Shown here piece after piece: positions 54,284 to 62,111 of a stretch of 64,000 bases of DNA; position 1 is the first letter of the stretch; each line of letters begins with the position of its first letter. Source of the stretch: Actinomycetales bacterium (lineage in GTDB: Bacteria; Actinomycetota; Actinomycetes; Actinomycetales; Cellulomonadaceae). The notes beneath the pieces are model-generated. The model saw only the letters and a list, made by a program, of their open reading frames with translations. It made no database searches and was not told where the DNA came from. The DNA is taken from positions 55,209-119,208 of the forward strand of contig JAHLLI010000015.1 in assembly GCA_020444245.1 (NCBI GenBank). The letters are read 5' to 3'. The translations under genes and the position numbers were made by a program.

Positions 54284-55396
54284 ATGCAGACGACACCGAC
54301 CCCCGCGCGCCGCCGGGCCCTGCGGCGACGGACACCCCAGTGGGCCGCGCTCATCGCGCTGGCCGGCCTCGGCGCCGCCGCGCTCGCCGGCTGCTCGATG
54401 GGCTCGGGAACCACCGACTCCGCCGACGGCTCGTACGAGTCCGCCGTGGCCGGCAACAGCGGCGGGGGCGACCAGGCCGCCCCCGAGCCGGCGAACGACG
54501 AGGCGCGCACGGCCGCGGACGGTGAGGTGGTCGCCGCAGCGGACCGCCAGATGATCGTCACGGGCTTCGTCACCGTCGTGGTCGACGACCCGATCGAGAA
54601 GGCCTCGCGCGTGGTCACCATCGTCGGCAGCCGCGGGGGCTACATCTCGGCGCGCAGCGAGCAGACCGCGGGTGAGAACCGCCGCGCCTACGCCCAGCTC
54701 ACCGCGCGCGTGCCGGCCGAGCGGCTCGACGAGGTGATCACCGAGCTGGGCACCCTGGGCACCGTCGACGAGACCCAGCTCGACTCGGTCGAGGTCACCG
54801 CGCAGGTCCGCGACCTGGAGGCCCGGATCAAGGCGATGCAGATCTCGATCGCGCGGCTGGAGGCACTGCTCGAGCGGTCGGCCAAGCTCTCCGACATCGT
54901 CGAGGCCGAGCAGGTGCTCACCGACCGTCAGTCCCAGCTCGAGCAGCTCCAGTCCCAGCAGGCCCAGCTGGCCGACCAGGTCTCGATGTCGACCGTGACG
55001 GTCAACCTCTACACCGACGAGGCCGTGCCCGACGAGCCGCCGAGCGGCTTCCTGTCCGGGCTCGAGGCGGGGTGGAAGGCACTCATCGCGTTCGGCACCT
55101 GGCTGCTCGGTGTGATCGGCGTGCTGCTGCCGTGGCTGATCCCGGCCGCCGTCGTCACCGCGATCGTGTGGCCCCTGGCGCGGCGGGCCCGCCGGCGCGC
55201 CGCCCAGAAGGCCGAGGAGCGGGCCGCCGTTCGAGGCGCCGCCCTGGCCGCCCCGGTACCGGTCCGCGGCCCGTACCCCGGGCCCGTCCCGGCCGGGGTG
55301 CCCGCGCCGACGCCCCCACCGGCACCCGTGCCGGCACCCTCCGAGGACGCGGCGCCCGCGCCGCAGGCGCAGGAGGGCACCGAGAAGGAGTCGTGA
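54284..55396 (+). CDS. DUF4349 lipoprotein
   Basis: The 370-residue protein has a twin-arginine-rich N-terminus and lipobox AALAGC (Cys about 37). The DUF4349 domain follows: RQMIVTGFVTVVVDDPIEKA, YISARSEQTAG, YAQLTARVPAERLDEVITELGTLG, and a coiled coil at about 175-240 (VRDLEARIKAMQISIARLEAL, LEQLQSQQAQLADQV). One transmembrane helix (WLLGVIGVLLPWLIPAAVVTAIVW) precedes a Pro-rich cytoplasmic tail. The function is unknown; the design resembles a membrane-spanning stress or envelope sensor. Confidence 0.85.
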   Translation: MQTTPTPARRRALRRRTPQWAALIALAGLGAAALAGCSMGSGTTDSADGSYESAVAGNSGGGDQAAPEPANDEARTAADGEVVAAADRQMIVTGFVTVVVDDPIEKASRVVTIVGSRGGYISARSEQTAGENRRAYAQLTARVPAERLDEVITELGTLGTVDETQLDSVEVTAQVRDLEARIKAMQISIARLEALLERSAKLSDIVEAEQVLTDRQSQLEQLQSQQAQLADQVSMSTVTVNLYTDEAVPDEPPSGFLSGLEAGWKALIAFGTWLLGVIGVLLPWLIPAAVVTAIVWPLARRARRRAAQKAEERAAVRGAALAAPVPVRGPYPGPVPAGVPAPTPPPAPVPAPSEDAAPAPQAQEGTEKES

Positions 55397-55451
55397 CCAC
55401 GTCGTGGGGGCGTCCGGACGAGCCGGGCGCCCCCGCGGCGGCCGAGGACCG

Positions 55452-55880
55452 TCAGGACCTCAGCAGGTAGCCCCGCGCGTCGGTCTCGCGCCCGGCGAGC
55501 AGCATGATCCCGTCGATCAGCACCCAGATCTGCACGCCGATGAGCACGAAGACGCCGACCACGATGAACGCGGTGATGAAGCCCAGGATCGTCAGGCTGA
55601 GCTGGGTGACGGCCAGGTTCGTGTGACCGGTGTAGAACCGTCCCACGCCGAACATGCCGAGGAAGATCTGGAGCAGGCCGGCCGCGACCTTGGACTTGTC
55701 CGACAGCGGTTGCCCGGTGAAGGGGTCGCGCCCCCAGGGCGCCGCAGGGTCGGGCGGCGGGTAGCCCCAGCCCGGCTGGTAGCCGTAGCCGGGCGGCGGC
55801 TGCGCGGGCGGCTGATAGGTCTCCCACTGCGGCGGGATCCCGTCCCGGTCGTCGGGTCCGTCGGTCGGTGGCACGCTCAC
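55452..55880 (-). CDS. TM2-domain membrane protein
   Basis: The 142-residue protein has a Pro/Tyr/Gly-rich N-terminal half (YQPPAQPPPGYGYQPGWGYPPP), then a TM2 domain with two helices: KSKVAAGLLQIFLGMFGVGRFYTGHTNLAVTQL and GFITAFIVVGVFVLIGVQIWVLIDGIMLL. The conserved GxxGxxRFYxG pattern is present. The function of TM2 proteins in bacteria is unclear. It is convergent with the DUF4349 gene. Start GTG 55880. Confidence 0.88.
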   Translation of the reverse strand: MSVPPTDGPDDRDGIPPQWETYQPPAQPPPGYGYQPGWGYPPPDPAAPWGRDPFTGQPLSDKSKVAAGLLQIFLGMFGVGRFYTGHTNLAVTQLSLTILGFITAFIVVGVFVLIGVQIWVLIDGIMLLAGRETDARGYLLRS

Positions 55881-55951
55881 GACCCCAGCGTGCCAGGTCC
55901 TGGCGTCCGGCGCGGGGCCCCGAGGAGTTGGGCCCCGCGCCGGTCCCGACG

Positions 55952-57136
55952 TCAGCGCGTCGGGTGTTGCGGGATCCGCGAGAGGACGCGCGGCGCCCCG
56001 CTGTAGGCCAGGTCGGCCTGGATCGCGTAGTACGCGAACTTCGGCTGGTAGTCGGCGGTGTACAGCGTCGCCATCGCCTCGGCCCCGGCGCCCGCGCCGA
56101 AGTCCCAGGTGTTGGTCCAGCTGTGACCGTCGTCGAAGCCCCAGACGGTGTACGAGATGCAGTGCCTGCTCGCCAGGCAGCCCTGCATCAGCGCGCTGTA
56201 GTCGTACGCCTGGGCCTGGAGCAGCGGGTTGATGGTGTCCCCGGTCTGCTCCGCGGGCATGAGGTTGCGCACGTCGACCTCGGTCAACGCCGTGGCGACG
56301 CCCAGCCCCGCGAACTTGTTCAGCGCGTCGGCGATCTGGAACGGCGTGTAGTTGCCGTACCGGGTCGACAGGTGCGCCTGGCTGCCCACGACGTCGACCG
56401 GCACGCCCTGGGCGCGCAGGTCCTTGACCATGTCGTAGACGAACTGCGTCTTGTCCAGCGGCCCACCGTCGCCGAAGGCGTCGATGTTGTAGTCGTTGTA
56501 CGTCAGCAGGGCCTTGCGATCCGCCGCGCGTGCCCAGCGGAACGCGTCGGCGATGTAGCCCTCACCGAGGTTCTCGTACCAGAACCCCTTGTAGGTGATG
56601 TGGCCGTCGGGCGAGTCCCACGGGTCCGTGACGGCCTCGTTCACGACGTCCCACTGCCAGATGCGGCCCTTGAAGTGGGTCACGACGGCGGTGATGTACT
56701 CGTGCAGGATGTCGCGCAGCTCAGCCTTGGAGATGCTGCCGTCCGCGACGCCCTCGGTCAGCCACGAGGGCAGCTGGTTCTGCCACACCAGCACGTGGCC
56801 GCGGACCTTCTGGTGGTTGGCCTTGGCGAAGGCCATGACCTCCTCGGCAGGACCCCAGTTGTAGACGCCGCGCTCGGGCTCGATCGTCTCCCACTTCATC
56901 GCGTTCTCGGCGGTGACGGTGGAGAACTGGCTGCCGGCGATGTCGGCGTAGGTCGGGTCGGAGAGCAGGTCGGCGGCGACCGCTGTGCCGATGTAGAGCC
57001 CGTGGTTGGACGCCAGGGCCCGCAGGGTCTGGTCCTGCGGGTCAGTGGTATGCCATCGGCCCGAGGCTGGGACCGCGGCGACGGCGAGCGCAGCAGCAGC
57101 AGCGCCGGCGGCGAGAATGGTGGTCAGTCGTCTCAT
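55952..57136 (-). CDS. Secreted GH10 endo-1,4-beta-xylanase
   Basis: The 394-residue enzyme has a signal peptide (MRRLTTILAAGAAAAALAVA, cleaved near AVPASG) and a single GH10 barrel: FSTVTAENAMKWETIEPERG, VRGHVLVWQNQLPSWL, WQWDVVNEAVTDP with acid/base Glu167, and ATALTEVDVRN with nucleophile Glu286. There is no carbohydrate-binding module, unusual for a secreted actinobacterial xylanase. Product: xylo-oligosaccharides outside the cell. GGGGGCACTTCG precedes the ATG. A LacI-type palindrome lies 46 bases upstream. Confidence 0.94.
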   Translation of the reverse strand: MRRLTTILAAGAAAAALAVAAVPASGRWHTTDPQDQTLRALASNHGLYIGTAVAADLLSDPTYADIAGSQFSTVTAENAMKWETIEPERGVYNWGPAEEVMAFAKANHQKVRGHVLVWQNQLPSWLTEGVADGSISKAELRDILHEYITAVVTHFKGRIWQWDVVNEAVTDPWDSPDGHITYKGFWYENLGEGYIADAFRWARAADRKALLTYNDYNIDAFGDGGPLDKTQFVYDMVKDLRAQGVPVDVVGSQAHLSTRYGNYTPFQIADALNKFAGLGVATALTEVDVRNLMPAEQTGDTINPLLQAQAYDYSALMQGCLASRHCISYTVWGFDDGHSWTNTWDFGAGAGAEAMATLYTADYQPKFAYYAIQADLAYSGAPRVLSRIPQHPTR

Positions 57137-57181
57137 CGAAGTGCCCCCTTGCACCGTGGAGTGAGGAAGCGCCGACAGGTT

Positions 57182-57197
57182 TCGAAAACGTTGTCGA
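57182..57197. promoter_or_regulatory. LacI-type operator upstream of the xylanase gene
   Basis: TCGAAAACGTTGTCGA is a 14-of-16 palindrome with the central ACGT typical of LacI-family sites. It lies in an AT-rich patch upstream of the minus-strand xylanase start. Induction by xylo-oligosaccharides through a LacI regulator encoded elsewhere is inferred. Confidence 0.6.
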
Positions 57198-57265
57198 CAC
57201 CGTTATCCACATTAGGGACCTAGGGCCCGGCTCGACAAGGGGTCGCGGCAACTTCGCGACGACCG

Positions 57266-57620
57266 CGCGAGCCCTACCTGGACGACCCGACGGTCGAGGA
57301 GATCTGGATCAACGCCCCGGACCAGGTGTTCGTCGCCCGCAGCGGCAAGGCCGAGCTGACCGCCACGATCATGCAACCGTCCCAGGTCCGTGACCTGGTC
57401 GAGCGCGTGCACGTGTCCATCCCCGACGTCACGCGCGCCCCCTGCGGCCGTCAACAGCCGCAAGTACCTGGTGCGCGCCTCCCACCTGGACGACCTGGTC
57501 GCACTCGGCTCCCTGACCTCCGCCGCCGCGCGGACCCCCGCCGCCGCGCGCTTCCTGGCCGCCGCCGTCGCCGCCGGGCTCAACGTGCTGGTCTCCGCAC
57601 CCACCCGGGCGGCGTACTCC
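57266..57620 (+). pseudogene. Decayed tadA/cpaF pilus-ATPase fragment
   Basis: One frame reads EPYLDDPTVEEIWINAPDQVFVARSGKAELT...IPDVTRAP. After a frameshift near 57440, another reads VNSRKYLVRASHLDDLVALG, a gap, AAARFLAAAVAAGLNVLVSAPT. These match the middle of TadA/CpaF secretion ATPases just before the Walker A. The start, the segment between DLVERV and IPDVTR, and the whole ATP-binding half are missing. It marks the left edge of the low-GC island. Confidence 0.75.
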
Positions 57621-57870
57621 GCATCGGCGGTTCGGGCCGGACGGTCGCCGAGTTGCTGACGCTGCGACCCGACGCCAGCAGGCCAGAGGCCCACCGCCCG
57701 ACGGGGCAGCGGGCCTCCCTGCTGTTCGGGGGCGGATGCCATCTGTAGGCTGGCAGGGCAGCGACCGGTAGAGCCGGGCGCCCTCCTGGGATGAGGTGCC
57801 TGGCTCTTCCCATGCCAGTAGAACGACGCGCGCGCGAATGTCCGCGGAGGCGTCGGGGCCTTCTCCTACC

Positions 57871-58527
57871 ATGCGACGCATGGCGTCGATCCCGTTCGTG
57901 TACAACCGCACCCCGGGCAAGCTTGAGGAATTCATCATGAAGCTGCAGTCCGTCGGGGCGCCGGAGAAGATGACCACCGACTATCCCAAGCAGCTCGGAT
58001 TCGGCTCGTCGCACGCACGGGGGTTCCCGAGTGTGCTGAGGTACGCGGGCCTCATCGATGCCGCCGGTGTGCCTCTCGATCCGTACAAGAAGGGCCTTCG
58101 CGGCGGCAAGGCTGGCCGCGCCCTCGTGGGCGCAGCCATCAAACAGGCGTACAAGCCCATGTTCGACGTGTATCCGGGCGCCAACAGCCACGCCGACTCC
58201 GATCTGGTGACCTTCGTCAAGAGCAACTCGGACCTCGACGACGAGACGGCTGGCCTCGTTGTCAAGACCTTCAAGGTGCTCTGCAAGTTCGCTGACTTCG
58301 ACGGCGTGAGCGGCGAGGCGGAGGAAGACGGCGCCGGCTCCGGTGGCGGTACTGGCGGCGGAACCCACCACCGTCCGCGCCAGCGTCGCGACGCCGGTCC
58401 CGGCGGGGTCACCATCAACGTCAACATCGCGTTGTCTGTGGACGCCACGAGCGATCCTGCGGTCTACGACGCCTTCTTCGCCGCGATGGCTAAGCACATC
58501 ACGGGCTTGTCGGATGGCAACGCATAG
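57871..58527 (+). CDS. DUF5343-like protein, first of a pair
   Basis: The 218-residue protein reads MASIPFVYNRTPGKLEEFIM from its second Met (57880) and continues as a winged-helix-like domain (GFGSSHARGFPSVLRYAGLIDAAGVP, LVTFVKSNSDLDDETAGLVVKTF). This resembles DUF5343. A Gly/His/Arg linker (GSGGGTGGGTHHRPRQRRD) leads to a short C-terminal domain (GVTINVNIALSVDATSDPAVYDAFFAAMAKHI). It overlaps the next gene by 14 bases. DUF5343 genes recur in defence islands; here the role is inferred. Codon use is less GC-biased than in the core genes. Confidence 0.7.
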   Translation: MRRMASIPFVYNRTPGKLEEFIMKLQSVGAPEKMTTDYPKQLGFGSSHARGFPSVLRYAGLIDAAGVPLDPYKKGLRGGKAGRALVGAAIKQAYKPMFDVYPGANSHADSDLVTFVKSNSDLDDETAGLVVKTFKVLCKFADFDGVSGEAEEDGAGSGGGTGGGTHHRPRQRRDAGPGGVTINVNIALSVDATSDPAVYDAFFAAMAKHITGLSDGNA

Positions 58528-59050
58528 GACGCCGCGCGAGGTCGCCGAGTGGGCCGCCACAGCGCAGGCCGAACTGAGCAAGCTTCTAGCGAAGCGTGAG
58601 GCATCCCCGCATCGCGTGATGACCCTGACCGAGTCGTACGAGAAGTTGACGACGCTCAACCTCAAGCAAGACAGACTCTTTCGCGAGGCGCTCCAGTGCG
58701 CCGAGCACAGTCTCTATCGGTCTGCACATGTCACCTCCTTCGCCGCTCTGATGGATTTCGTGCACGAGTGGATCGCGGCTGACCCTGCCCGGCTCGGAGT
58801 GATACAGACGAACTATCCGGCGTGGGGCATCACTCAAGCCTCTGACTTTCGGGAGCAAAAGGACTACACCCTGTTCGAGGTCTTGAAGAAGCAGGACCTG
58901 ATCTCCAACTCCATGATGAAGGCGCTTCAAGGGCTTCTCGCGAAGCGCAACGAATGCGCACATCCCGAGGACTACGAGCCGAGCATCAACGACACCCTTG
59001 GGTACCTCGACGAGATGATGAAGCGGATCGCGGCGCTAGCGGCCAAATAG
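58514..59050 (+). CDS. HEPN-like hypothetical protein, second of a pair
   Basis: The 178-residue all-helical protein ends with KRNECAHPEDYEPSINDTLGYLDEMMKRI. RNECAH (Arg145 to His150) fits the R-x4-H catalytic motif of HEPN ribonucleases, and its position before the last helix is also right. The ATG at 58514 overlaps the DUF5343-like gene, so the two are translationally coupled. HEPN proteins are frequent RNA-cleaving effectors in anti-phage systems. Family placement is by motif and fold only, so the call is tentative. Confidence 0.65.
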   Translation: MATHRTPREVAEWAATAQAELSKLLAKREASPHRVMTLTESYEKLTTLNLKQDRLFREALQCAEHSLYRSAHVTSFAALMDFVHEWIAADPARLGVIQTNYPAWGITQASDFREQKDYTLFEVLKKQDLISNSMMKALQGLLAKRNECAHPEDYEPSINDTLGYLDEMMKRIAALAAK

Positions 59051-59275
59051 TGGAAGGCGCCCGGCTCGCACCCAGGCCGGCAAGACCGCAACGCGTCAAC
59101 CCACCGTAGGCGCTGACGGCGTGCTGAAGCATCCCCCCGCTCCAGTACGCCGTCAGCAAGAGCCGGGTGGGGCGCGCCAGGCGCTACGTCGGGAGCCTTC
59201 TGATCCGAGGCAGGTCGCCGAGGCGACAAGACGCCAGTCGACCCCCGCGGCGCCCAACGACGGGCAGTGAAAGGA

Positions 59276-59868
59276 ATGCCAGGCATGCGCGAATGGGTGG
59301 GACCGGCCAGCACCGTAGTCCTCGTCGGCGTGACGGGGTGGTACGCGTAGCTCACGCGACGCCTCGCCCTCGCGTCCGAGCGGGCCGCAAGCCACACCGC
59401 GGAGTCGGCCGCCGCGGCCGCCGCGATTCCGGTCGATTCCGCCATCCGGGTCATGTACTTCGGACGGTGGTCAACGACCACGCAGCTGCGGACTCCCGTC
59501 TTTGGCGTGTCGCTTTGGAGCGCCGCTGCGACTGTCTATGTTCATGGAGTGACCTTGCACGAGGCATGGGTGGTTCACGACAGCCCCGATCCGGGCGGCC
59601 CACACTGGGGCCGAGAGATCTCGGCGCTTCAGACGGGTGCAATTCGCCTTCGCACCGCGGATGACGTTGCGTTGTCGCATCGCCTGCATCGTGACGAGTC
59701 CCTCACTTTGGGCAGCCGGAGGGCGGTGAGCGGGAAACCACGGCCGTCAACGGGCTCGATGTCACAGTCCACTACTCCCTGAGCGACGATGGACCGGCGA
59801 TGGACCGCCGAATCGAATGGCTCGAAGTTGAGGGCAGGGACATCAGACGGATGCGCGGAGGCCGCTGA
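59276..59868 (+). pseudogene. Membrane-protein pseudogene with in-frame TAG and a one-base deletion
   Basis: From ATG 59276 the frame encodes a membrane helix (WVGPASTVVLVGVTGWYA) and stops at TAG 59348-59350. It then continues in the same frame as LTRRLALASERAASHTAESA to about 59710. There a single missing base (ACT TT- GGG) moves the sensible reading to QPEGGERETTAVNGLDVTVH and a final stop at 59868. Repairing both gives one 197-residue protein with an N-terminal membrane anchor. The product is unrecognised. Sequencing error could explain one lesion but hardly both. Confidence 0.65.
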
Positions 59869-59977
59869 GGGTCGTGGCTACGCACGAGGCCCGCAACCAT
59901 TGGCCTTGGCCGGCTGCGCCCTCGCGTGCGGCGCAATGATGAGACTTGGTACACGGATGGCCGAGTCGGGAGAGGGA

Positions 59978-60484
59978 ATGACTCAGAAGAAGCGTCAAGA
60001 CATCGAGATAGTGATGCTCGCTGAGGCGCGGGCCGAAGTTTCCCAGGCAGACAACAAAGCATCCCTCGTTCTGACGGCGCTGGGAATCGGCTACGCCGCT
60101 GTGCTCGGCGGCCTCTTGGCTGGCGACTGGACGCCGCTGCAACTGTGCGGCGCGGGCCGGGCTACCTGGTGGCTGGGTGCGGCTGCCGCAACCGCGGCTG
60201 TGGGCGCCGCAGCGGCTTCGGTATGGCCGCGCTACCGGCGAAGCGACGCGAGTGAGGGGGTTCGATACTGGGGGCACGTAGCGGGGTATTCGACACTGCG
60301 CGCGTTCGCGGCCGCACTCGACAGTGCGCCCGTAGATCCAACCGAGCGGACTCGGCACCAACTGTGGCACCTTTCGCGCCTTGTGGCGCGGAAGTACCTG
60401 CTCGTGCGGATCGCAATGGCGCTGTCACTGGCTTCGGTACCTCTATTCGCGGCGGCAATACCGCTCGGACAGTGCGGGGGATAA
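59978..60484 (+). CDS. Pycsar effector PycTM (membrane effector)
   Basis: The 168-residue protein begins MTQKKRQDIEIVMLAEARAE, followed by a PycTM-type core: QADNKASLVLTALGIGYAAVLGGLLAG, a second hydrophobic stretch ([20 protein letters not shown]), a soluble loop with YWGHVAGYSTLRAFAAAL, and a C-terminal helix (VRIAMALSLASVPLFAAAIPL). In Pycsar, cyclic UMP or CMP made on infection activates this effector, which damages the inner membrane. GGGAG five bases before ATG 59978 decides the start. The stop is one base before the cyclase gene. Confidence 0.85.
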   Translation: MTQKKRQDIEIVMLAEARAEVSQADNKASLVLTALGIGYAAVLGGLLAGDWTPLQLCGAGRATWWLGAAAATAAVGAAAASVWPRYRRSDASEGVRYWGHVAGYSTLRAFAAALDSAPVDPTERTRHQLWHLSRLVARKYLLVRIAMALSLASVPLFAAAIPLGQCGG

Positions 60485-60485
60485 A

Positions 60486-61184
60486 ATGGGCTTGAAGAGT
60501 GAACTAGAGGCGCACGCAAAGAAGACACATGACGATGTTTGGCGGCGTCGGAAAGGCGACGCCGTTCCGGACAGCAGCAGCGTCACATTCGGCACGGACG
60601 CCGTGGAGCTCGACGGAACCGTGCTTTATGCGGACCTGACAGACTCAACCGGTCTCGTGAACGGGTACAAGGACTGGTTCGCCGCGGAAGTCTACAAGAA
60701 CTATCTATACACAGCCGCGCGTATCATTCGCGACCAGAACGGCACGATTACCGCCTACGACGGCGACCGTGTTATGGCGGTCTTCATCGGCAACAACAAG
60801 AACACCGCCGCAGCAAAGACTGCTCTCAAGATCAATTGGGCCGTAAGGCACATCCTCCAGCCAGCACTCGGAGCCAAGTATCCAGAGAGCAAGTACAAGA
60901 TTGAACAGAAGATCGGCATCGACACGTCTCCACTGTTCGTGGCAAAGACGGGCATCCGAGGAAGCGACGACCTAGTCTGGGTCGGCAAGGCTGCGAACAA
61001 CGCGGCGAAGATGGCGACGCTCGACCTCGGTTACAGCTCCTACATCACACACTCGGTCTACGGCGTCCTGAACGAGGAAGCGAAGTACGGCGGCACGCCG
61101 AAGGCGGACATGTGGAGTGACCTTGGGAACGCCGCGCTCGGCTTCGGGGTGTACGGATCGACCTACTGGTGGTCGATACCCTGA
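60486..61184 (+). CDS. Pycsar pyrimidine cyclase PycC
   Basis: The 232-residue protein is a single class III nucleotide cyclase domain: TVLYADLTDSTGLVNGYKDW (first metal Asp), ITAYDGDRVMAVFIGNNKN (second metal Asp), IEQKIGIDTSPLFVAKTGI and DDLVWVGKAANNAAKMATL. The WVGKAANNAAKM stretch and overall length match PycC enzymes, which make cUMP or cCMP when phage is sensed. Product identity cannot be read with certainty here. ATG 60486 follows the effector stop by one base, forming the complete two-gene Pycsar operon. Confidence 0.87.
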   Translation: MGLKSELEAHAKKTHDDVWRRRKGDAVPDSSSVTFGTDAVELDGTVLYADLTDSTGLVNGYKDWFAAEVYKNYLYTAARIIRDQNGTITAYDGDRVMAVFIGNNKNTAAAKTALKINWAVRHILQPALGAKYPESKYKIEQKIGIDTSPLFVAKTGIRGSDDLVWVGKAANNAAKMATLDLGYSSYITHSVYGVLNEEAKYGGTPKADMWSDLGNAALGFGVYGSTYWWSIP

Positions 61185-62111
61185 GGCGCGTCTGAACTTG
61201 AAGTGGCAACGTAACTCGGGGGGCCCGACTGGGCTCATGCTGAGGCGTCGTACCGATAGCGGAGCACCAGCACGGAGCGGGTCCGGGGCAACCGCCGTGC
61301 GTAGTCGGGCGCGGCTCCGGGTGCGGAGCACCGTCCCCGGCCCCAGTCGGGAGTCGCGGTTGACGCGAGCGCGTGGAGTGCCAGGCTCTGCTGTCGGGAG
61401 GGCGCCGGGGGCGACACGTCGGGCGCCGGGCGCCCGGTTGCAGAAGGTCGTGAGCGGAGGATGCCCGCACTGCGTCCCCCGATTACTAGACGACATAGAC
61501 AGGCGACGGCTAGCCAGGGCTGCCGGGGGATGCCCCGCCGGTTGGCCGCCGCGAACGAGACGACTACTGAACGCGCGCAGCGTCCCTGGTCGTCTCGCGT
61601 GCGGAGTGGTTCCCGTTGTCTTCGGTCGATGGTCCCGGTTGGGCCCTCTCGCTGTACCCGGCTGCTGCTGAGGGCGGTGGCTGCTTCGTCTCATCCCATC
61701 AGCCTCACCGGGCCTACGTTGCCCGCGGGAAGGCGAGCGACCCCACGCGCGCAAGCCACGAGACCGGGCGTCGGGCACGGGCCAAGGTCCGGCGTTACCG
61801 CGCGGCCAACAGGCTCAATCGGCCAGGCACCACCGAGCCGCGTGTGGACCCAACACCCCGGCACGATGGAAGGGGCAGCGCGCCCAAACCGCGCCCATCA
61901 CGCCCGGCGCCAGAGATCGGCGGCTCGGACATGCGCTCCTGGTGTGCCGTGTCGATGGTGATCGATACCTGCGGCGTCATCGTCCTCGCTCGGAGCAAGC
62001 GGTCGAGTTCCTCGTCCACACCGTCATTCGGATGCAGGCAGCGCCCTCTGGCCAAGTGCGCCCATCAGGTATCCTCAGAGCCACTTCCGGATCGCTGATC
62101 GGAGAGTAGCC
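61185..62111. other. Gene-poor stretch within the defence island
   Basis: Between pycC and the last gene there is no intact coding sequence. Apart from the replication-protein fragment at 61601-61832, open frames here are short and inconsistent. A minus-strand frame at about 61925-62055 (CLHPNDGVDEELDRLLRART) looks slightly protein-like but has no start signal or homology that I recognise. Confidence 0.5.
61601..61832 (+). pseudogene. Fragment resembling a rolling-circle replication protein
   Basis: One frame gives EWFPLSSVDGPGWALSLYPA, HRAYVARGKASDPTRASHET and GRRARAKVRRYRAANRLNR. The last part closely resembles the basic segment before the catalytic core of actinobacterial rolling-circle or inovirus-type replication proteins (usual continuation LGTLTY). 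Here homology ends abruptly after NRLNR and there is no start. It appears to be the remnant of an integrated plasmid or filamentous phage. Confidence 0.55.

Noticed and set aside
59348..59350. TAG as pyrrolysine or other recoded codon
   Set aside because: There is no supporting machinery or context, and a second lesion lies downstream; a pseudogene is simpler.
61460..62098. Short plus-strand frames between pycC and the 474-residue gene as genes
   Set aside because: They lack ribosome-binding sites and consistent codon use. Only one short segment resembles a known protein, and that is truncated.
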